In this document: positions 51,338 to 60,718 of the stretch, in pieces
How positions within the stretch are numbered: the stretch's first letter is position 1
Layout of the letters: each line of letters opens with the position of its first letter
Assembly: GCA_027694045.1 (NCBI GenBank)
Contig: JAQEWB010000008.1
Location: 37,734-101,733 of the forward strand
Source of the DNA: Bacillaceae bacterium OF18-1A
Lineage (GTDB): Bacteria > Bacillota > Bacilli > Bacillales > Bacillaceae_G
DNA length: 64,000 nt
Direction of reading: 5' to 3'
Position numbers and translations under genes: made by a program
The notes under the pieces: generated by a model
What the model was told of the DNA's origin: nothing
Seen by the model: the letters and a program-made list of their open reading frames with translations, nothing else
Databases searched by the model: none

Positions 51338-52360
51338 TTAACTCTCTTTCTCTATCGTTTTAGAAGCGGCTGAGCTAAATAATGATTTATCAATTTCCTT
51401 CTTTTCCTCTTTTCGTCCATAACACTTATTCATTTTCTTATGCATGGATTTCGTTCTTCCTCCCTGCTCCCTCTTTATTCCCTTAATCATTAAGTGTAAA
51501 ACGAATATGGAAAATGTGAAAAATAGTAGCGGAGCAATGACAATCCACGGTGCTGTTAACAGTTCACTTTTATTCAGTCCAATTAAACTTGCCCATTCAT
51601 TCGTCAGTGAGAATGTCTTCTTCGTTTCATAGTCTACACCTCGGCCGCCAATTAACATTTCAAAAAACGCTAAATGAATGAGTAGCGTAAATAGTTGAAC
51701 AAATTGCTGTAAAAAAAGAACGAGAAGAATATCTTTTAAATACAGCCATATATGTTTTCTAATGATTCGAAACCTTGAAGCACCTAATATTCTCGACGTT
51801 GTAACAAATTCATTTTTCATAAATAAATTGATTTCTTGATTCACATAAAGAATAACGGCCGGTAATAGTGCGAAACTAAGAATGGTAAATTGTTTCACGA
51901 TAATATCTAGATTATATCCAGTTACTTCGCTACGAAACATGATTGGCATCATCCACAAAATTGCCCATAGCACTGTCGGAATGAAGAAATACACTTTACA
52001 TACTTTTTGAAATAAACTTTGTACGATAGATGGTGTATGCGCTAATGCTACACCTAATATAGTGCCAAGAAAGACTTGTACAGCACATACGCCAAATACA
52101 AATAAAATAGTAAACTTCGCTCCTACTAATAATTGAAAAAACAAATTAAAGCCGTTACGATCTGTACCGAGCGGCGGGATTGTAAGTGGATTAAACGGAG
52201 CTGCTGCAACAACCTCTCCATTTGCATCTTTCATCCAAATTGTCTTATCCATATATAAATCCTTGCCAAACCACGTAATGAGATAACTTATAATAACAAG
52301 ACCTACAAAGTAAAAGACACCGAACCAAAAGCGTTTAGAGCGAATCATTCTATATGTCAT
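51338..52360 (-). CDS. Oligopeptide-type ABC permease (OppC/DppC-like), 340 aa
   Basis: Six membrane helices with the binding-protein-dependent transport motif at about residues 190-210 (SRILGASRFRIIRKHIWLY, the EAA-x3-G loop). A lone first helix and an extended periplasmic loop follow the OppC layout (PLGTDRNGFNLFFQLL). The C-terminal 50 residues are basic and polar. It overlaps the partner permease gene by 11 bp. No ATPase or solute-binding protein gene is adjacent, so other subunits must be encoded elsewhere if the transporter is functional. Confidence 0.85.
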   Translation of the reverse strand: MTYRMIRSKRFWFGVFYFVGLVIISYLITWFGKDLYMDKTIWMKDANGEVVAAAPFNPLTIPPLGTDRNGFNLFFQLLVGAKFTILFVFGVCAVQVFLGTILGVALAHTPSIVQSLFQKVCKVYFFIPTVLWAILWMMPIMFRSEVTGYNLDIIVKQFTILSFALLPAVILYVNQEINLFMKNEFVTTSRILGASRFRIIRKHIWLYLKDILLVLFLQQFVQLFTLLIHLAFFEMLIGGRGVDYETKKTFSLTNEWASLIGLNKSELLTAPWIVIAPLLFFTFSIFVLHLMIKGIKREQGGRTKSMHKKMNKCYGRKEEKKEIDKSLFSSAASKTIEKES

Positions 52361-53213
52361 GGGAAGCCCCTCCTGTAATACGATTCACTCTGTAATGCAC
52401 AATGGTAAAAAGAATATAAAATGGAACAAACAATAAAAGAATCCACCATGCCATCGTTAAAGGGGTTAAGGATCCTGGCTTTAACAAGAAAGACATGTAT
52501 CCTGGAATATTAAAAGCAGCCTCTACCATTAAGAGACTTGAAATCATAAATAAAAACAGCGGCTGTAAATGATTTAATAGATGATACATAATATTACGGA
52601 ATAAATGTACACACAGTACGTACTTATCACTTAATCCTTTCGCACGAGCAAATTCCACGTACGGCTTATTCTTCTCTTCCATTAAAAATAAAACGATAAT
52701 ACGGAAAAAATGAAGAGTTGGCACGATTGTCATACAAAGAATAGGTAAGAAATAAGCGCGTTCCCCATTAAAAGCGTAAATAGTAGCGACGCGATACCCT
52801 GTCTGTTTATAAAGCCAAACAACAAATATTTGCAAACTAAAAATTAATAATAAATCTGGAATGGATTCAATTAAAATTAAACAGCGCTCAATCCACTTTT
52901 TAATTTTAGAAGAAACTAATAAGTACAAGAAAGACATTCCAACCGAAAGAACAATCGTTAAACTAGTTGCGATAAAAAGAATCATCATCGAATACTGATA
53001 AGGTTCAATAATCCCCTTCAAAAAAGGACCGGTACGCCTCAAGGCCTGGTCAACATATGTAATCTCCTTTGGAGAAGCTATTTTCTCTAAATATGTAATA
53101 AAATCAAGACTATTCCCTAAAAACAAAGAAAATGGCAAATAACTTACCGTCAGAATAACTACAATACTAATAACAAACTCTATTATTTTTCCTCCTAAAA
53201 ACTTCTTCAACAT
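52350..53213 (-). CDS. Oligopeptide-type ABC permease (OppB/DppB-like), 287 aa
   Basis: Six helices in the OppB layout. The EAA loop reads EFARAKGLSDKYVLCVHLFRN in the middle, followed by the long C-terminal membrane segment. The start is placed at the ATG at 53213 (MLKKFLGGKIIEF). AGAGGTG is only two bases upstream of it, so the TTG one codon later is an equally good start; an ATG 21 codons upstream has no site. It is the first gene of a two-permease unit lacking ATPase and substrate-binding genes. Confidence 0.82.
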   Translation of the reverse strand: MLKKFLGGKIIEFVISIVVILTVSYLPFSLFLGNSLDFITYLEKIASPKEITYVDQALRRTGPFLKGIIEPYQYSMMILFIATSLTIVLSVGMSFLYLLVSSKIKKWIERCLILIESIPDLLLIFSLQIFVVWLYKQTGYRVATIYAFNGERAYFLPILCMTIVPTLHFFRIIVLFLMEEKNKPYVEFARAKGLSDKYVLCVHLFRNIMYHLLNHLQPLFLFMISSLLMVEAAFNIPGYMSFLLKPGSLTPLTMAWWILLLFVPFYILFTIVHYRVNRITGGASHDI

Positions 53214-53281
53214 CTCACCTCTTTTTGAAAATTTTTCCTCTACTTTATATTTTAACTGATTTTTCTGATATATCAAACAAC

Positions 53282-53315
53282 AAAAAAACTCTCTTAGAAA
53301 CCTAAAAGAGTTTTC
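53282..53315. terminator. Hairpin terminator after the TraX gene
   Basis: AAAACTCT/AGAGTTTT stem with an imperfect inner part, just past the TraX stop. Confidence 0.7.
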
Positions 53316-53321
53316 GGCATA

Positions 53322-54032
53322 TTAAACAAATTGTCCAATGATATATAATAACCAAATGTGTACCGGATAAAATACGTAAAACATGTACTTCGACCATGTG
53401 CTATTATAGCCTCGTTGACCGCTATAAAGTAATAAGAACGGTAAAGCAAAAATCATCATCCATTGATAATTTTCAAGTAGGGCTTGCATTGTAAAAATTG
53501 ATTTCCCTACTACAATCCATCCCATTCCGATGGATGCAACTATACTACCTGTAACATACGCAATCGACATTTTCAGCTTATCATTTCTAAAGAAATAGAA
53601 AGCATACACTGAAACAGCTCCAAAAATACTCATTTCTGGTAATAAAGCAAGGGCTGTTCCGAAAATGACATATATAAAATTAAGCATTGTTTTTTGCTTC
53701 ATAAACCGTTCCAAAGTAATCAATAATATGAATGCAAAAACAAAGTATAAGAAGATGTTATTCTGTATACCTTCACCTTTTGGAGGGACAAGCAACATAA
53801 TAAGAATACTTCCCATCTTCATAATTACAGCCCATAGAAACATTCGCAACATATATTTTTTGCGGCTTCGTGTATAAATGAATCCCTCTACAACAAAGTA
53901 TAGAAAAATTGGTGCGACAATACGCCCGGCATACGTTAACCAAATCGGATTATTCGGGACGTATTGATAAATATGATCTAAAACCATTACAATCATCGCG
54001 AAAATTTTCAACTGAAATCCTGTTAATCTCAT
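53322..54032 (-). CDS. TraX-family membrane protein, 236 aa
   Basis: Seven to eight helices with the TraX opening MRLTGFQLKIFAMIVMVLDH and the AGRIVAPIFLYFVVEGF motif. TraX was named for N-acetylation of F pilin; chromosomal TraX proteins in Bacillus are membrane acyltransferase-like proteins of unknown role, with no pilus genes here. It lies between the permease pair and the LtaS-like gene, each bounded by hairpins, so it is likely a single-gene unit. Confidence 0.88.
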   Translation of the reverse strand: MRLTGFQLKIFAMIVMVLDHIYQYVPNNPIWLTYAGRIVAPIFLYFVVEGFIYTRSRKKYMLRMFLWAVIMKMGSILIMLLVPPKGEGIQNNIFLYFVFAFILLITLERFMKQKTMLNFIYVIFGTALALLPEMSIFGAVSVYAFYFFRNDKLKMSIAYVTGSIVASIGMGWIVVGKSIFTMQALLENYQWMMIFALPFLLLYSGQRGYNSTWSKYMFYVFYPVHIWLLYIIGQFV

Positions 54033-54218
54033 ATATTTCCTCCAAATACATATTCTAATTCTAAATTATAACGCCTTTAGTAAGAATTTCAAAAACCATT
54101 AAAAATTCACACATTTCTCACAAAACGATAAGTAAAACGTTTACATCTTCGTTTATACTAAATGTACAAGTAATACTCCCTAAAGCCAGATTATCTGGTT
54201 ACCCCGTTGAATAGCTAT

Positions 54219-54255
54219 AAAAAAGAACTTGTACCGTTGTACAAGTTCTTTTTGT
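54219..54255. terminator. Terminator after the LtaS-like gene
   Basis: Stem AAAAAGAACTTGTAC/GTACAAGTTCTTTTT with a 4-nt loop. Confidence 0.95.
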
Positions 54256-54260
54256 TTTCC

Positions 54261-56330
54261 CTATTTAAAGAGTATATCTTTGCTATATTGCTTTCCAGCG
54301 AGTAGATCATATTGGATCATTTTATATTGTTCTAACATCTCTTTTTGTTTCCCTGTTAAATCCTCTATTTCTTCGCCATCTTTATTAACTTTTAATTCAT
54401 CTCTTAGCACTGGTATTTCTTTTTGCATTTTCGATAAAAATTGATAAAATGGCGGTTTATTTAATCCTGCATAATCAAAAACAAGACTCGTGAAATAAAT
54501 CGGACTTACTAAACCTAAATTTTCATTTGGCATATCAAAATTCGCATACATTAATAGTGGTGTTTGTGCCATCGCCAATCTTTCATTTAGCGTTTTTTCA
54601 TTCGTTATATATCCATTTTCTTTATAAAACGATTTATTTATTCCTAGCGAGGGAAGGTGATCACCAAAAAATACTAATAACGTAGGTCTATCCAAATGAT
54701 CTAACTGCTCTATTAAATATTGCAGCGCCTCATCTGAACGTCGTAAACCTTCTGTATACGTTTCTAATTCCACCTTTGATTCTTCATTTGCTACTCCACT
54801 AATTTCCACCTGATTTTCGCCAAATCGTCCCTCTGTGAATGGAAAATGATTTTGCATCGTAACTGCATGAATAAATGTAGGTTGTTTTTGTTTCTCTAAT
54901 TCAGCTATTATCTCTTTACTCATCGATAAATCGCTAATATAATCTCCATCAATCTCAACATTCTCCATCGTATCTTGCGCATTAAAATTATCAAACCCTA
55001 ACACCCTATATACGTCATCACGTTTAAAGAATGTACGACCAAATGAATGAATTGCACTTGTGTAATACCCTTCTTGTTTCAACGCACGTGGAATTGATGG
55101 AATTTCTTTTTTATTTGTAACAACCTGTTGATATGGTATAGAACCTGGCTTTAATAAACTCATTGAATAACTCGTTAATGCCTCAAATTCAACATTCGCA
55201 GTATTTCCTCCAAATGTAGGAGAAATCGTTTGTCCACCAGGAAAACTCTCTATATAATGGTGCAAATTCGGTAAAGGATCTTCACTAAAAGAAAGATTGC
55301 TTACCTTCGTTGGATCCCAAAACGATTCACTCATTACAAAAATAATATTGGGTTTCTCTTTTTTCTTTTGATTCCCTGCATTACTACTATATTGTTTCTT
55401 TATATCATTTGCTATTTGAAGCATTTTTTCTTGTGAATAGTCTTTCGGCTTTTCGATGACTGTCGTGTCTAAATTGCTAATAAACCCTAAAACAAAGCCA
55501 TTTGAAGCGTAATTTTCATTTTGATCCCACAAAATAAAATCTACACCTGCTTTTTGGAACACTTTATTCATAAACGTATTCGTAAAATTACTGTACGCAT
55601 ATAAAATGAAAACAGCCACTGCTACTAATAGAAACCTTATTCCTAGATGAATCTTTACATGTTTAATATATTTTTTTATATGTAGCCCCGCTATAATACA
55701 AGCTACAATGCTTATAATAACAATTAAAATAGAACCCCAACTAAAATATTCCATCACCATCGGTATAACAGATTGCATATGTGCAATTTGCGTGAAATCA
55801 GAAGGATATAACGGCTCTCCTCTGAAGATAGACTTCAAATAATTTACAATACCTAAAATGACTAAGATGCAACTCGTTAAAATAATACTTAGAAAAATCT
55901 TTCCTAGTAAACTATACATAAAAATATATATTGCATAAATTACTACAACACTTAATATAAAGCGCATATCATAATTATAAATCCAATTTATTGCCTCTAT
56001 GAAACTCTGATTAGTCTGCATTACTATATAAAATAACGCTACTGTATGAGCTATTAAAAATAATATAAAATATACGCGAAGAGACGATTTCAATATAGAA
56101 GACTCTTTTTTATTTGAATACGTAAAATAGAACGTTGTGCCCCATATTAAAATCATCATCATAATTAAAATAACACTTTGATTTAAACTAGTCTTAATCA
56201 TCTCTAAATTAAAAAGCTTTAAAATCATAAACAGCATAGTTGTTACTAATAAAGTCACCATACCACTTAAAATATTAGAAATTAATATACTTTTTTTCGG
56301 AAGATGATAAAGTGAAAACTCATACTTCAA
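54261..56330 (-). CDS. LtaS-family sulfatase-fold phosphoglycerol transferase, 689 aa
   Basis: The N-terminal half (about 1-255) has seven or more helices; the C-terminal half is an extracellular sulfatase-fold domain. Metal and nucleophile motifs are NIIFVMSESFWD (Glu335) and PTFGGNTANVEFEAL (Thr377, the expected nucleophile), then LVFFGDHLPSLG. This is the YfnI/YqgS/LtaS family that polymerises or transfers glycerol phosphate from phosphatidylglycerol. B. cereus group strains have several paralogues; which one this is cannot be told here. It is divergent from a GT39-type gene, so both may serve envelope polymers. Confidence 0.92.
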   Translation of the reverse strand: MKYEFSLYHLPKKSILISNILSGMVTLLVTTMLFMILKLFNLEMIKTSLNQSVILIMMMILIWGTTFYFTYSNKKESSILKSSLRVYFILFLIAHTVALFYIVMQTNQSFIEAINWIYNYDMRFILSVVVIYAIYIFMYSLLGKIFLSIILTSCILVILGIVNYLKSIFRGEPLYPSDFTQIAHMQSVIPMVMEYFSWGSILIVIISIVACIIAGLHIKKYIKHVKIHLGIRFLLVAVAVFILYAYSNFTNTFMNKVFQKAGVDFILWDQNENYASNGFVLGFISNLDTTVIEKPKDYSQEKMLQIANDIKKQYSSNAGNQKKKEKPNIIFVMSESFWDPTKVSNLSFSEDPLPNLHHYIESFPGGQTISPTFGGNTANVEFEALTSYSMSLLKPGSIPYQQVVTNKKEIPSIPRALKQEGYYTSAIHSFGRTFFKRDDVYRVLGFDNFNAQDTMENVEIDGDYISDLSMSKEIIAELEKQKQPTFIHAVTMQNHFPFTEGRFGENQVEISGVANEESKVELETYTEGLRRSDEALQYLIEQLDHLDRPTLLVFFGDHLPSLGINKSFYKENGYITNEKTLNERLAMAQTPLLMYANFDMPNENLGLVSPIYFTSLVFDYAGLNKPPFYQFLSKMQKEIPVLRDELKVNKDGEEIEDLTGKQKEMLEQYKMIQYDLLAGKQYSKDILFK

Positions 56331-56621
56331 GTCATTCCCTCTCTCCTATATATCAATTTCACCCCGCATCGCAAAAAGCGATTTCTATTAAAATAACATA
56401 CATCCTGTATTTCGTCTTCAAACTTGCTTCTACTATAAATATATTTTCTTAACTATTCCTTAATCAACCGTAAAATTATGGTTTAAGAACAATTCATTCT
56501 TAAAAATTCAATTTCGCCATTCCACTTTATGATATAATAACTATGTTTTGGAAAGCCTTAATACCATTAGGACTTTATCGTAAAAATACAAAATAATTAA
56601 TAAAAAAGGAGATGCTCATTT

Positions 56622-57875
56622 TTGCTAAAGAAATTCAAAAATTTACCTAAAGCGGTATATGCAATTTTGGCGCTTTCTTTCCTGTTGCACGTTTTTTGTC
56701 TAGTAAAACAGCCAGGGTTAGATGGAGAGTTAGTCAAAGTAACATATGGTGCAAATGATGCGTTCAACTATTCATTAACAGCTGAACAGCTATTAAAACA
56801 CGGTGTCTTTGGATACGTTTACTTAGAGCCTAGTGAGGTTCCAGGAAAAAACGCATATATTACACCAGGTCAGCCGCTACTATTAGCTGGCGCTATGATT
56901 ATTTCTGATGTTACATCAATTCCTTACTACTACGTAGCAACTATTATGAATATGATACTGAACCTCGGTACAGTGCTATTAGTATTCTTAATAGGAAAAG
57001 AATTGTTTGAAAAGAATATTTATGGAATTGTTGCAAGTATTTTATATGCTATTTATCCAAGTAACTATACATACTTCCGTACATTGCTAACAGAAGTTCC
57101 TTCCATATTCTTATTGTCGTTAAGTGTATATGTATTTGTTCTCGCATGGAAATATAATAAAGTGAAATTCCATATATGGTTCGGAATTGTCGTTTCTATT
57201 TTACTTATGTTCCGACCAAATCCAGCTCCAATGATGCTTATTCCTGTTCTTGTTGTGTTGTTCACATACGGGATTAAAGACTCCATTCGAATCGGATTGT
57301 TATGGCTCATTGGACCTTTCCTTATTATCGGTGCGTGGGTCGTTCGTAACTACTTAGCATTCCATCAATTTATTTTATTCTCAACGCAAGGCGCGGATCC
57401 ATTAATTGCCGGTGCCGATCCATTTAACAAAATTGGTTATGAGAATGTAGTAAATGAAATGAAAGCTAAAGGCTTAACAGATAAAGAAGCATACGCGAAA
57501 GATTTAATCAAAAATGGATTTAAGACGGACTTCACTTATTGGTTCTCTTGGTTCACTGTTGGTAAAACAATTGAGTTATTCAAAACAGCTCCTGCTGTAG
57601 ACCAATACCGGATTCATAACTTTATACAAATGTGTCATAGAGTATTTATCATCGGTACATTCGTAAGTAGCTTCTGCTTCATGCTAAATTCGTTTAAACA
57701 TAAACGCGTTATGATGCTAGTAGCAAGCTCTGTTATTTACATCATCTTCTCAAACTTATTCCTAGCAATTAACCGCTATGGATTTTTCATCAACCCTCTT
57801 ATGTGCTTAATTCTTGCATACGGGTTAGTTTACACAGCGCAGAAGCTTCCGTTCTTCCGCACTAATCAAGCGTAA
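56622..57875 (+). CDS. GT39/ArnT-like membrane glycosyltransferase, 417 aa
   Basis: Starts with TTG (read as Met, LKKFKNLPKAVYAIL), preceded by AAAGGAG. The protein has about ten helices and the large-loop features of the GT-C fold: DAFNYSLTAEQLLKHG near the N-terminus, an ITPGQPLLLAG loop, and the YPSNYTYFRTLLTEVPS segment typical of dolichyl-phosphate-mannose-type transferases. Such enzymes use a polyprenyl-phosphate sugar to modify envelope polymers on the outer face. The acceptor is unknown. It is divergent from the LtaS-like gene and shares its terminator region with the convergent lipoprotein gene. Confidence 0.82.
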   Translation: MLKKFKNLPKAVYAILALSFLLHVFCLVKQPGLDGELVKVTYGANDAFNYSLTAEQLLKHGVFGYVYLEPSEVPGKNAYITPGQPLLLAGAMIISDVTSIPYYYVATIMNMILNLGTVLLVFLIGKELFEKNIYGIVASILYAIYPSNYTYFRTLLTEVPSIFLLSLSVYVFVLAWKYNKVKFHIWFGIVVSILLMFRPNPAPMMLIPVLVVLFTYGIKDSIRIGLLWLIGPFLIIGAWVVRNYLAFHQFILFSTQGADPLIAGADPFNKIGYENVVNEMKAKGLTDKEAYAKDLIKNGFKTDFTYWFSWFTVGKTIELFKTAPAVDQYRIHNFIQMCHRVFIIGTFVSSFCFMLNSFKHKRVMMLVASSVIYIIFSNLFLAINRYGFFINPLMCLILAYGLVYTAQKLPFFRTNQA

Positions 57876-57876
57876 T

Positions 57877-57918
57877 AAAAAAAGAGGTTGTCTATTTTTA
57901 GACGACCTCTTTTTTTAT
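57877..57918. terminator. Bidirectional terminator
   Basis: AAAAAAAGAGGT-T-GTC...GAC-G-ACCTCTTTTTTT between convergent genes. Confidence 0.92.
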
Positions 57919-58577
57919 TATCCAACACTTTGCACACGGCCAATTTGTCCGTCTTGCAATCGAACCTTAATTCCGTACGTATGCGTTTCTGTGTTCGTCA
58001 AAATATCTTTCACAACACCGCTCACTGTCTTACTATAGTCGCTATCTAATTGGATCACTACATGTGAGCCAACTGAAATTTGTGATCGCGTTGGCTTCCC
58101 ACCTGTTGCTTGTGCTGGTTTTTCTTGTTTTTGTGTTCTCTGTTGTTGAGCCTTCTGTTGCTCTTGCACACGTTTTTGTTCTTCTTGCTTGCGCTTCTCT
58201 TCTGCTACTCTTTGTTGCTCTTCTTGTTTACGTTTCTCTTCTTCTACTCTTTGTTGTTCTTCTTGTTTCCGTTTCTCTTCTGCTAACCTTTGTTGTTCTT
58301 CTTGTTTCCGTTTCTCTTCTGCTACTCTTTGTTGCTCTTCTTGTTTACGTTTCTCTTCTTCTAACCTTTGTTGCTCCTCTTGTTTACGTTTCTCTTCCTC
58401 TGCTTTTTGCGCCTCTTCTTGCTGACGCTTTTCTTCTATCTTCTTATCTTCCTCAATTTTCTTCTCATCTATGTTTTGTTCTTCCGCTGCTTTCGACTTG
58501 TCCTCTTCATCTTTACAAGCCGTTAAAACAACTACACATACACTCATAAGTAAAAATAATAATAATTTCTTTAACAT
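57918..58577 (-). CDS. Lipoprotein with E/K/R/Q helical repeats and a C-terminal YwbE-like domain, 219 aa
   Basis: Signal peptide MLKKLLLFLLMSVCVVVLTAC with Cys21 as the lipobox (LTAC). Residues 22-150 are charged repeats; six near-identical 13-residue units of the form VAEEKRKQEEQQR can form a long single helix or coiled coil. After a Pro/Gly linker, residues 167-219 (SVGSHVVIQLDSD, GVVKDILTNTETHTYGIKV, RLQDGQIGRVQ) resemble the short protein YwbE (DUF2196). In YwbE the domain stands alone and is cytoplasmic; here it would be outside, at the end of a helical stalk on a lipid anchor. Function unknown. Confidence 0.8.
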   Translation of the reverse strand: MLKKLLLFLLMSVCVVVLTACKDEEDKSKAAEEQNIDEKKIEEDKKIEEKRQQEEAQKAEEEKRKQEEQQRLEEEKRKQEEQQRVAEEKRKQEEQQRLAEEKRKQEEQQRVEEEKRKQEEQQRVAEEKRKQEEQKRVQEQQKAQQQRTQKQEKPAQATGGKPTRSQISVGSHVVIQLDSDYSKTVSGVVKDILTNTETHTYGIKVRLQDGQIGRVQSVG

Positions 58578-58722
58578 GAAAAAATCCTCCTATATATACA
58601 TTACAAATAATAACCTTTACTAGAATAGCAAATAAGCATGAATCTCCTTGTCGTAATTTGTCGTATACATTGAAATTCCCATATAACATTACATGCTACA
58701 ATGAAAAAAAGGAGGCTACGAT

Positions 58723-58974
58723 ATGAATACATATAGAACCTCATTCCTAAAAATCATGTTCCTCATTATTTATTTCATACTATATATTTCATTCTTCATT
58801 CGAATAATTTCCCACAATCCGCTAGAAATTGGATTATTTTCTCATACTCTCATCCTTTTGTCCTTTTTAGCCATTACTGTATTCAATTACAAAAAGAAAC
58901 AAATGGTCTTTACTATCATTTTTGCAAGTGCTGCTTTACTTATCAGTGTAAGTTTCAGGAGACTATTACTATAA
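58723..58974 (+). CDS. Small three-helix membrane protein, 83 aa
   Basis: Three hydrophobic helices (about 8-28, 36-54 and 62-78) with small basic loops (NYKKKQ) and an arginine-rich end. AAAAAGGAGG at good spacing and a following terminator support expression. No family is recognised. It lies between the lipoprotein gene and two small minus-strand genes. Confidence 0.65.
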   Translation: MNTYRTSFLKIMFLIIYFILYISFFIRIISHNPLEIGLFSHTLILLSFLAITVFNYKKKQMVFTIIFASAALLISVSFRRLLL

Positions 58975-59005
58975 AAAAAGAACCTGCCATGTGACAGGTT
59001 CTTTT
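58973..59005. terminator. Bidirectional terminator
   Basis: Stem AAAAGAACCTG/CAGGTTCTTTT with an 8-nt loop. Confidence 0.9.
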
Positions 59006-59040
59006 CGTTGTTTATTAAGATAGAATGATTAGTGTATTTA

Positions 59041-59328
59041 CTATACAAGAGGAAGCATCCATATTTTCCATATGATACATACGATTATTATAAAGATCAA
59101 ATCAGAAAAATCTAATCTCGGACCTTTTTCCATAGTCATATTTAGCCACGTATGAACCCATTTCATTTTTGTATACTTGTGAATATTTTTCTTTGCAAAT
59201 CGGTAAGTGAATACTTGCATAATGAAAACTCCAGCTACGCAGATGAACAATAGAACGAGAAAATCAACCACTACACTCTTACCTATTTTTGTAGCGATTT
59301 TTCTACAATATGGTTCTGCAAAACCCAC
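59041..59328 (-). CDS. Small membrane protein, 95 aa (start uncertain)
   Basis: Two helices (about 19-42 and 74-92) with a basic middle (FRYRFAKKNIHKYTKMKW-like loop) that includes a tryptophan pair. As written the gene overlaps the preceding gene by 46 bp. A shorter form starting at a GTG about 20 codons in, near VVDFLVLLF and after AGGTAAG, would remove the overlap and may be the real start. No family is recognised; it is probably co-transcribed with the 98-aa gene. Confidence 0.5.
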   Translation of the reverse strand: MGFAEPYCRKIATKIGKSVVVDFLVLLFICVAGVFIMQVFTYRFAKKNIHKYTKMKWVHTWLNMTMEKGPRLDFSDLIFIIIVCIIWKIWMLPLV

Positions 59329-59579
59329 TCTTCAAACTGAGCACTTCCAAATTCCCAGCTAAGATCACGAGCATGTACAGAAAAAACGTAATAACCAGCA
59401 TATTCATCCATAAACCTACCTGCCTCTACCGCCTCTTTCTGAATACCATATACGCCAAAATTAAAATACACATCCCATACGTCTTCATGCTTCCTCTTAT
59501 AAGCAATCGATTCCATATCACATTCTGTCCCGAAATAATCAAGATGTAAATGTACGCTATCGTCGTATTCGTACTCCAT
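59283..59579 (-). CDS. Small cytoplasmic protein, possibly DUF3986-type, 98 aa
   Basis: An acidic soluble protein starting MEYEYDDSVHLHLDYFGTEC with the KRKHEDVWDVYFNFGVYG segment and several aromatic residues. I recall Bacillus proteins of the DUF3986 family with a similar start, but I am not sure. GGGGTGATAAA lies before the ATG. It overlaps the start region of the small membrane gene that follows, which suggests one transcript. Confidence 0.6.
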   Translation of the reverse strand: MEYEYDDSVHLHLDYFGTECDMESIAYKRKHEDVWDVYFNFGVYGIQKEAVEAGRFMDEYAGYYVFSVHARDLSWEFGSAQFEEWVLQNHIVEKSLQK

Positions 59580-59699
59580 TTTATCACCCCTTATATGTGT
59601 ACTTCTTTGTCATCCAAAAAATTCCTGCTATCTATACTCACATATGGGCACTTACCTACATATCATGCTTGTAGATTGACTTCTAGGAGGTGCCATATA

Positions 59700-60707
59700 G
59701 TGAAAAAATTAATTGCTGTTTTTTGCATCATGTTGCTAGCTGTGTTCACATTTACTGCTTGTAGTAATACAAAAGAAAGCACGAAAGAAAAAACGCAAAA
59801 CATTCGCGTTGGCGAAGTTACCCACTCTCTCTTCTATGCCCCGTTATATGTCGGGATTGAAAAAGGATTTTTTAAAGATGAAGGGTTAAATATTGATTTA
59901 CAAACAACAGCTGGTGGAGATAAAACGATGACGGCTCTTTTATCTGGTGGAATTGATATTGCTCTCGTCGGTTCTGAAACATCTATTTACGTTCATCAAC
60001 AAGGAGCGAAAGATCCTATCATTAACTTTGCACAACTTACACAAACAGATGGGACATTTTTAGTTTCCCGTAAAAAATTAGATTCTTTTAATTGGAATGA
60101 CGTAAAAGGTGTTACGTTTTTAGGACAGCGTAAGGGTGGCATGCCGCAAATGGTTGGGGAATATGTTTTAAAGAAAAATGGCATTGATCCTCACAAAGAT
60201 ACAAACTTAATTCAAAATATCGAGTTTGCTAACATTGCAAATGCCTTCTCATCCGGCACTGGAGAGTTCGTGCAACTCTTTGAACCGACTGCAAGTATAC
60301 TCGAAAAAGAAGGAAAAGGTTATATTGTCGCTTCGTTCGGAAATGAATCTGGTACTGTTCCTTATACAACGTTCATGGCAAAAGAAAGTTTCTTAAAGAA
60401 AGATAAAGAGGCTGCAGAAAAATTCACACGTGCACTATATAAAGCACAGCAATGGGTTGATACACATAGTCCAGAAGAAATTGCTGATGCCGTTTCTCCG
60501 TTATTTAAAGACACTTCAAAAGACATTACAATAAAAGTAATTGAACGTTATAAAAAACAACATTCGTATGCAACAAATCCATTATTAGATGCTGAAGAAT
60601 GGAAACAGCTCCAAACGATTATGAAAGAAGCTGGTGAATTACAAAAAGAAGTTCCACATGAAGCGCTCGTCAATACAAAAATTGCCGAAAGCGTTATTAA
60701 GAAATAG
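59700..60707 (+). CDS. ABC transporter substrate-binding lipoprotein, NMT1/SsuA type, 335 aa
   Basis: Starts with GTG (read as Met, KKLIAVFCIM) after TAGGAGGTGCC; a longer in-frame ATG would place 50 non-signal residues in front. The lipobox is FTAC at Cys21. The body follows the NMT1/THI5/SsuA fold: EVTHSLFYAPLYVGIEKGFF, TTAGGDKTMTALLSGGIDI and ALVGSETS. Proteins of this fold bind sulfonates, nitrate, thiamine precursors or riboflavin; no riboswitch is visible upstream to narrow the choice. It is the first gene of a three-gene import operon. Confidence 0.9.
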   Translation: MKKLIAVFCIMLLAVFTFTACSNTKESTKEKTQNIRVGEVTHSLFYAPLYVGIEKGFFKDEGLNIDLQTTAGGDKTMTALLSGGIDIALVGSETSIYVHQQGAKDPIINFAQLTQTDGTFLVSRKKLDSFNWNDVKGVTFLGQRKGGMPQMVGEYVLKKNGIDPHKDTNLIQNIEFANIANAFSSGTGEFVQLFEPTASILEKEGKGYIVASFGNESGTVPYTTFMAKESFLKKDKEAAEKFTRALYKAQQWVDTHSPEEIADAVSPLFKDTSKDITIKVIERYKKQHSYATNPLLDAEEWKQLQTIMKEAGELQKEVPHEALVNTKIAESVIKK

Positions 60708-60718
60708 AGGCGAAGTGT

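Noticed and set aside
59580..59699. Thiamine, FMN or SAM riboswitch ahead of the NMT1/SsuA-type operon
   Set aside because: No THI-box, RFN or S-box landmarks could be found in the leader, so the substrate stays open.
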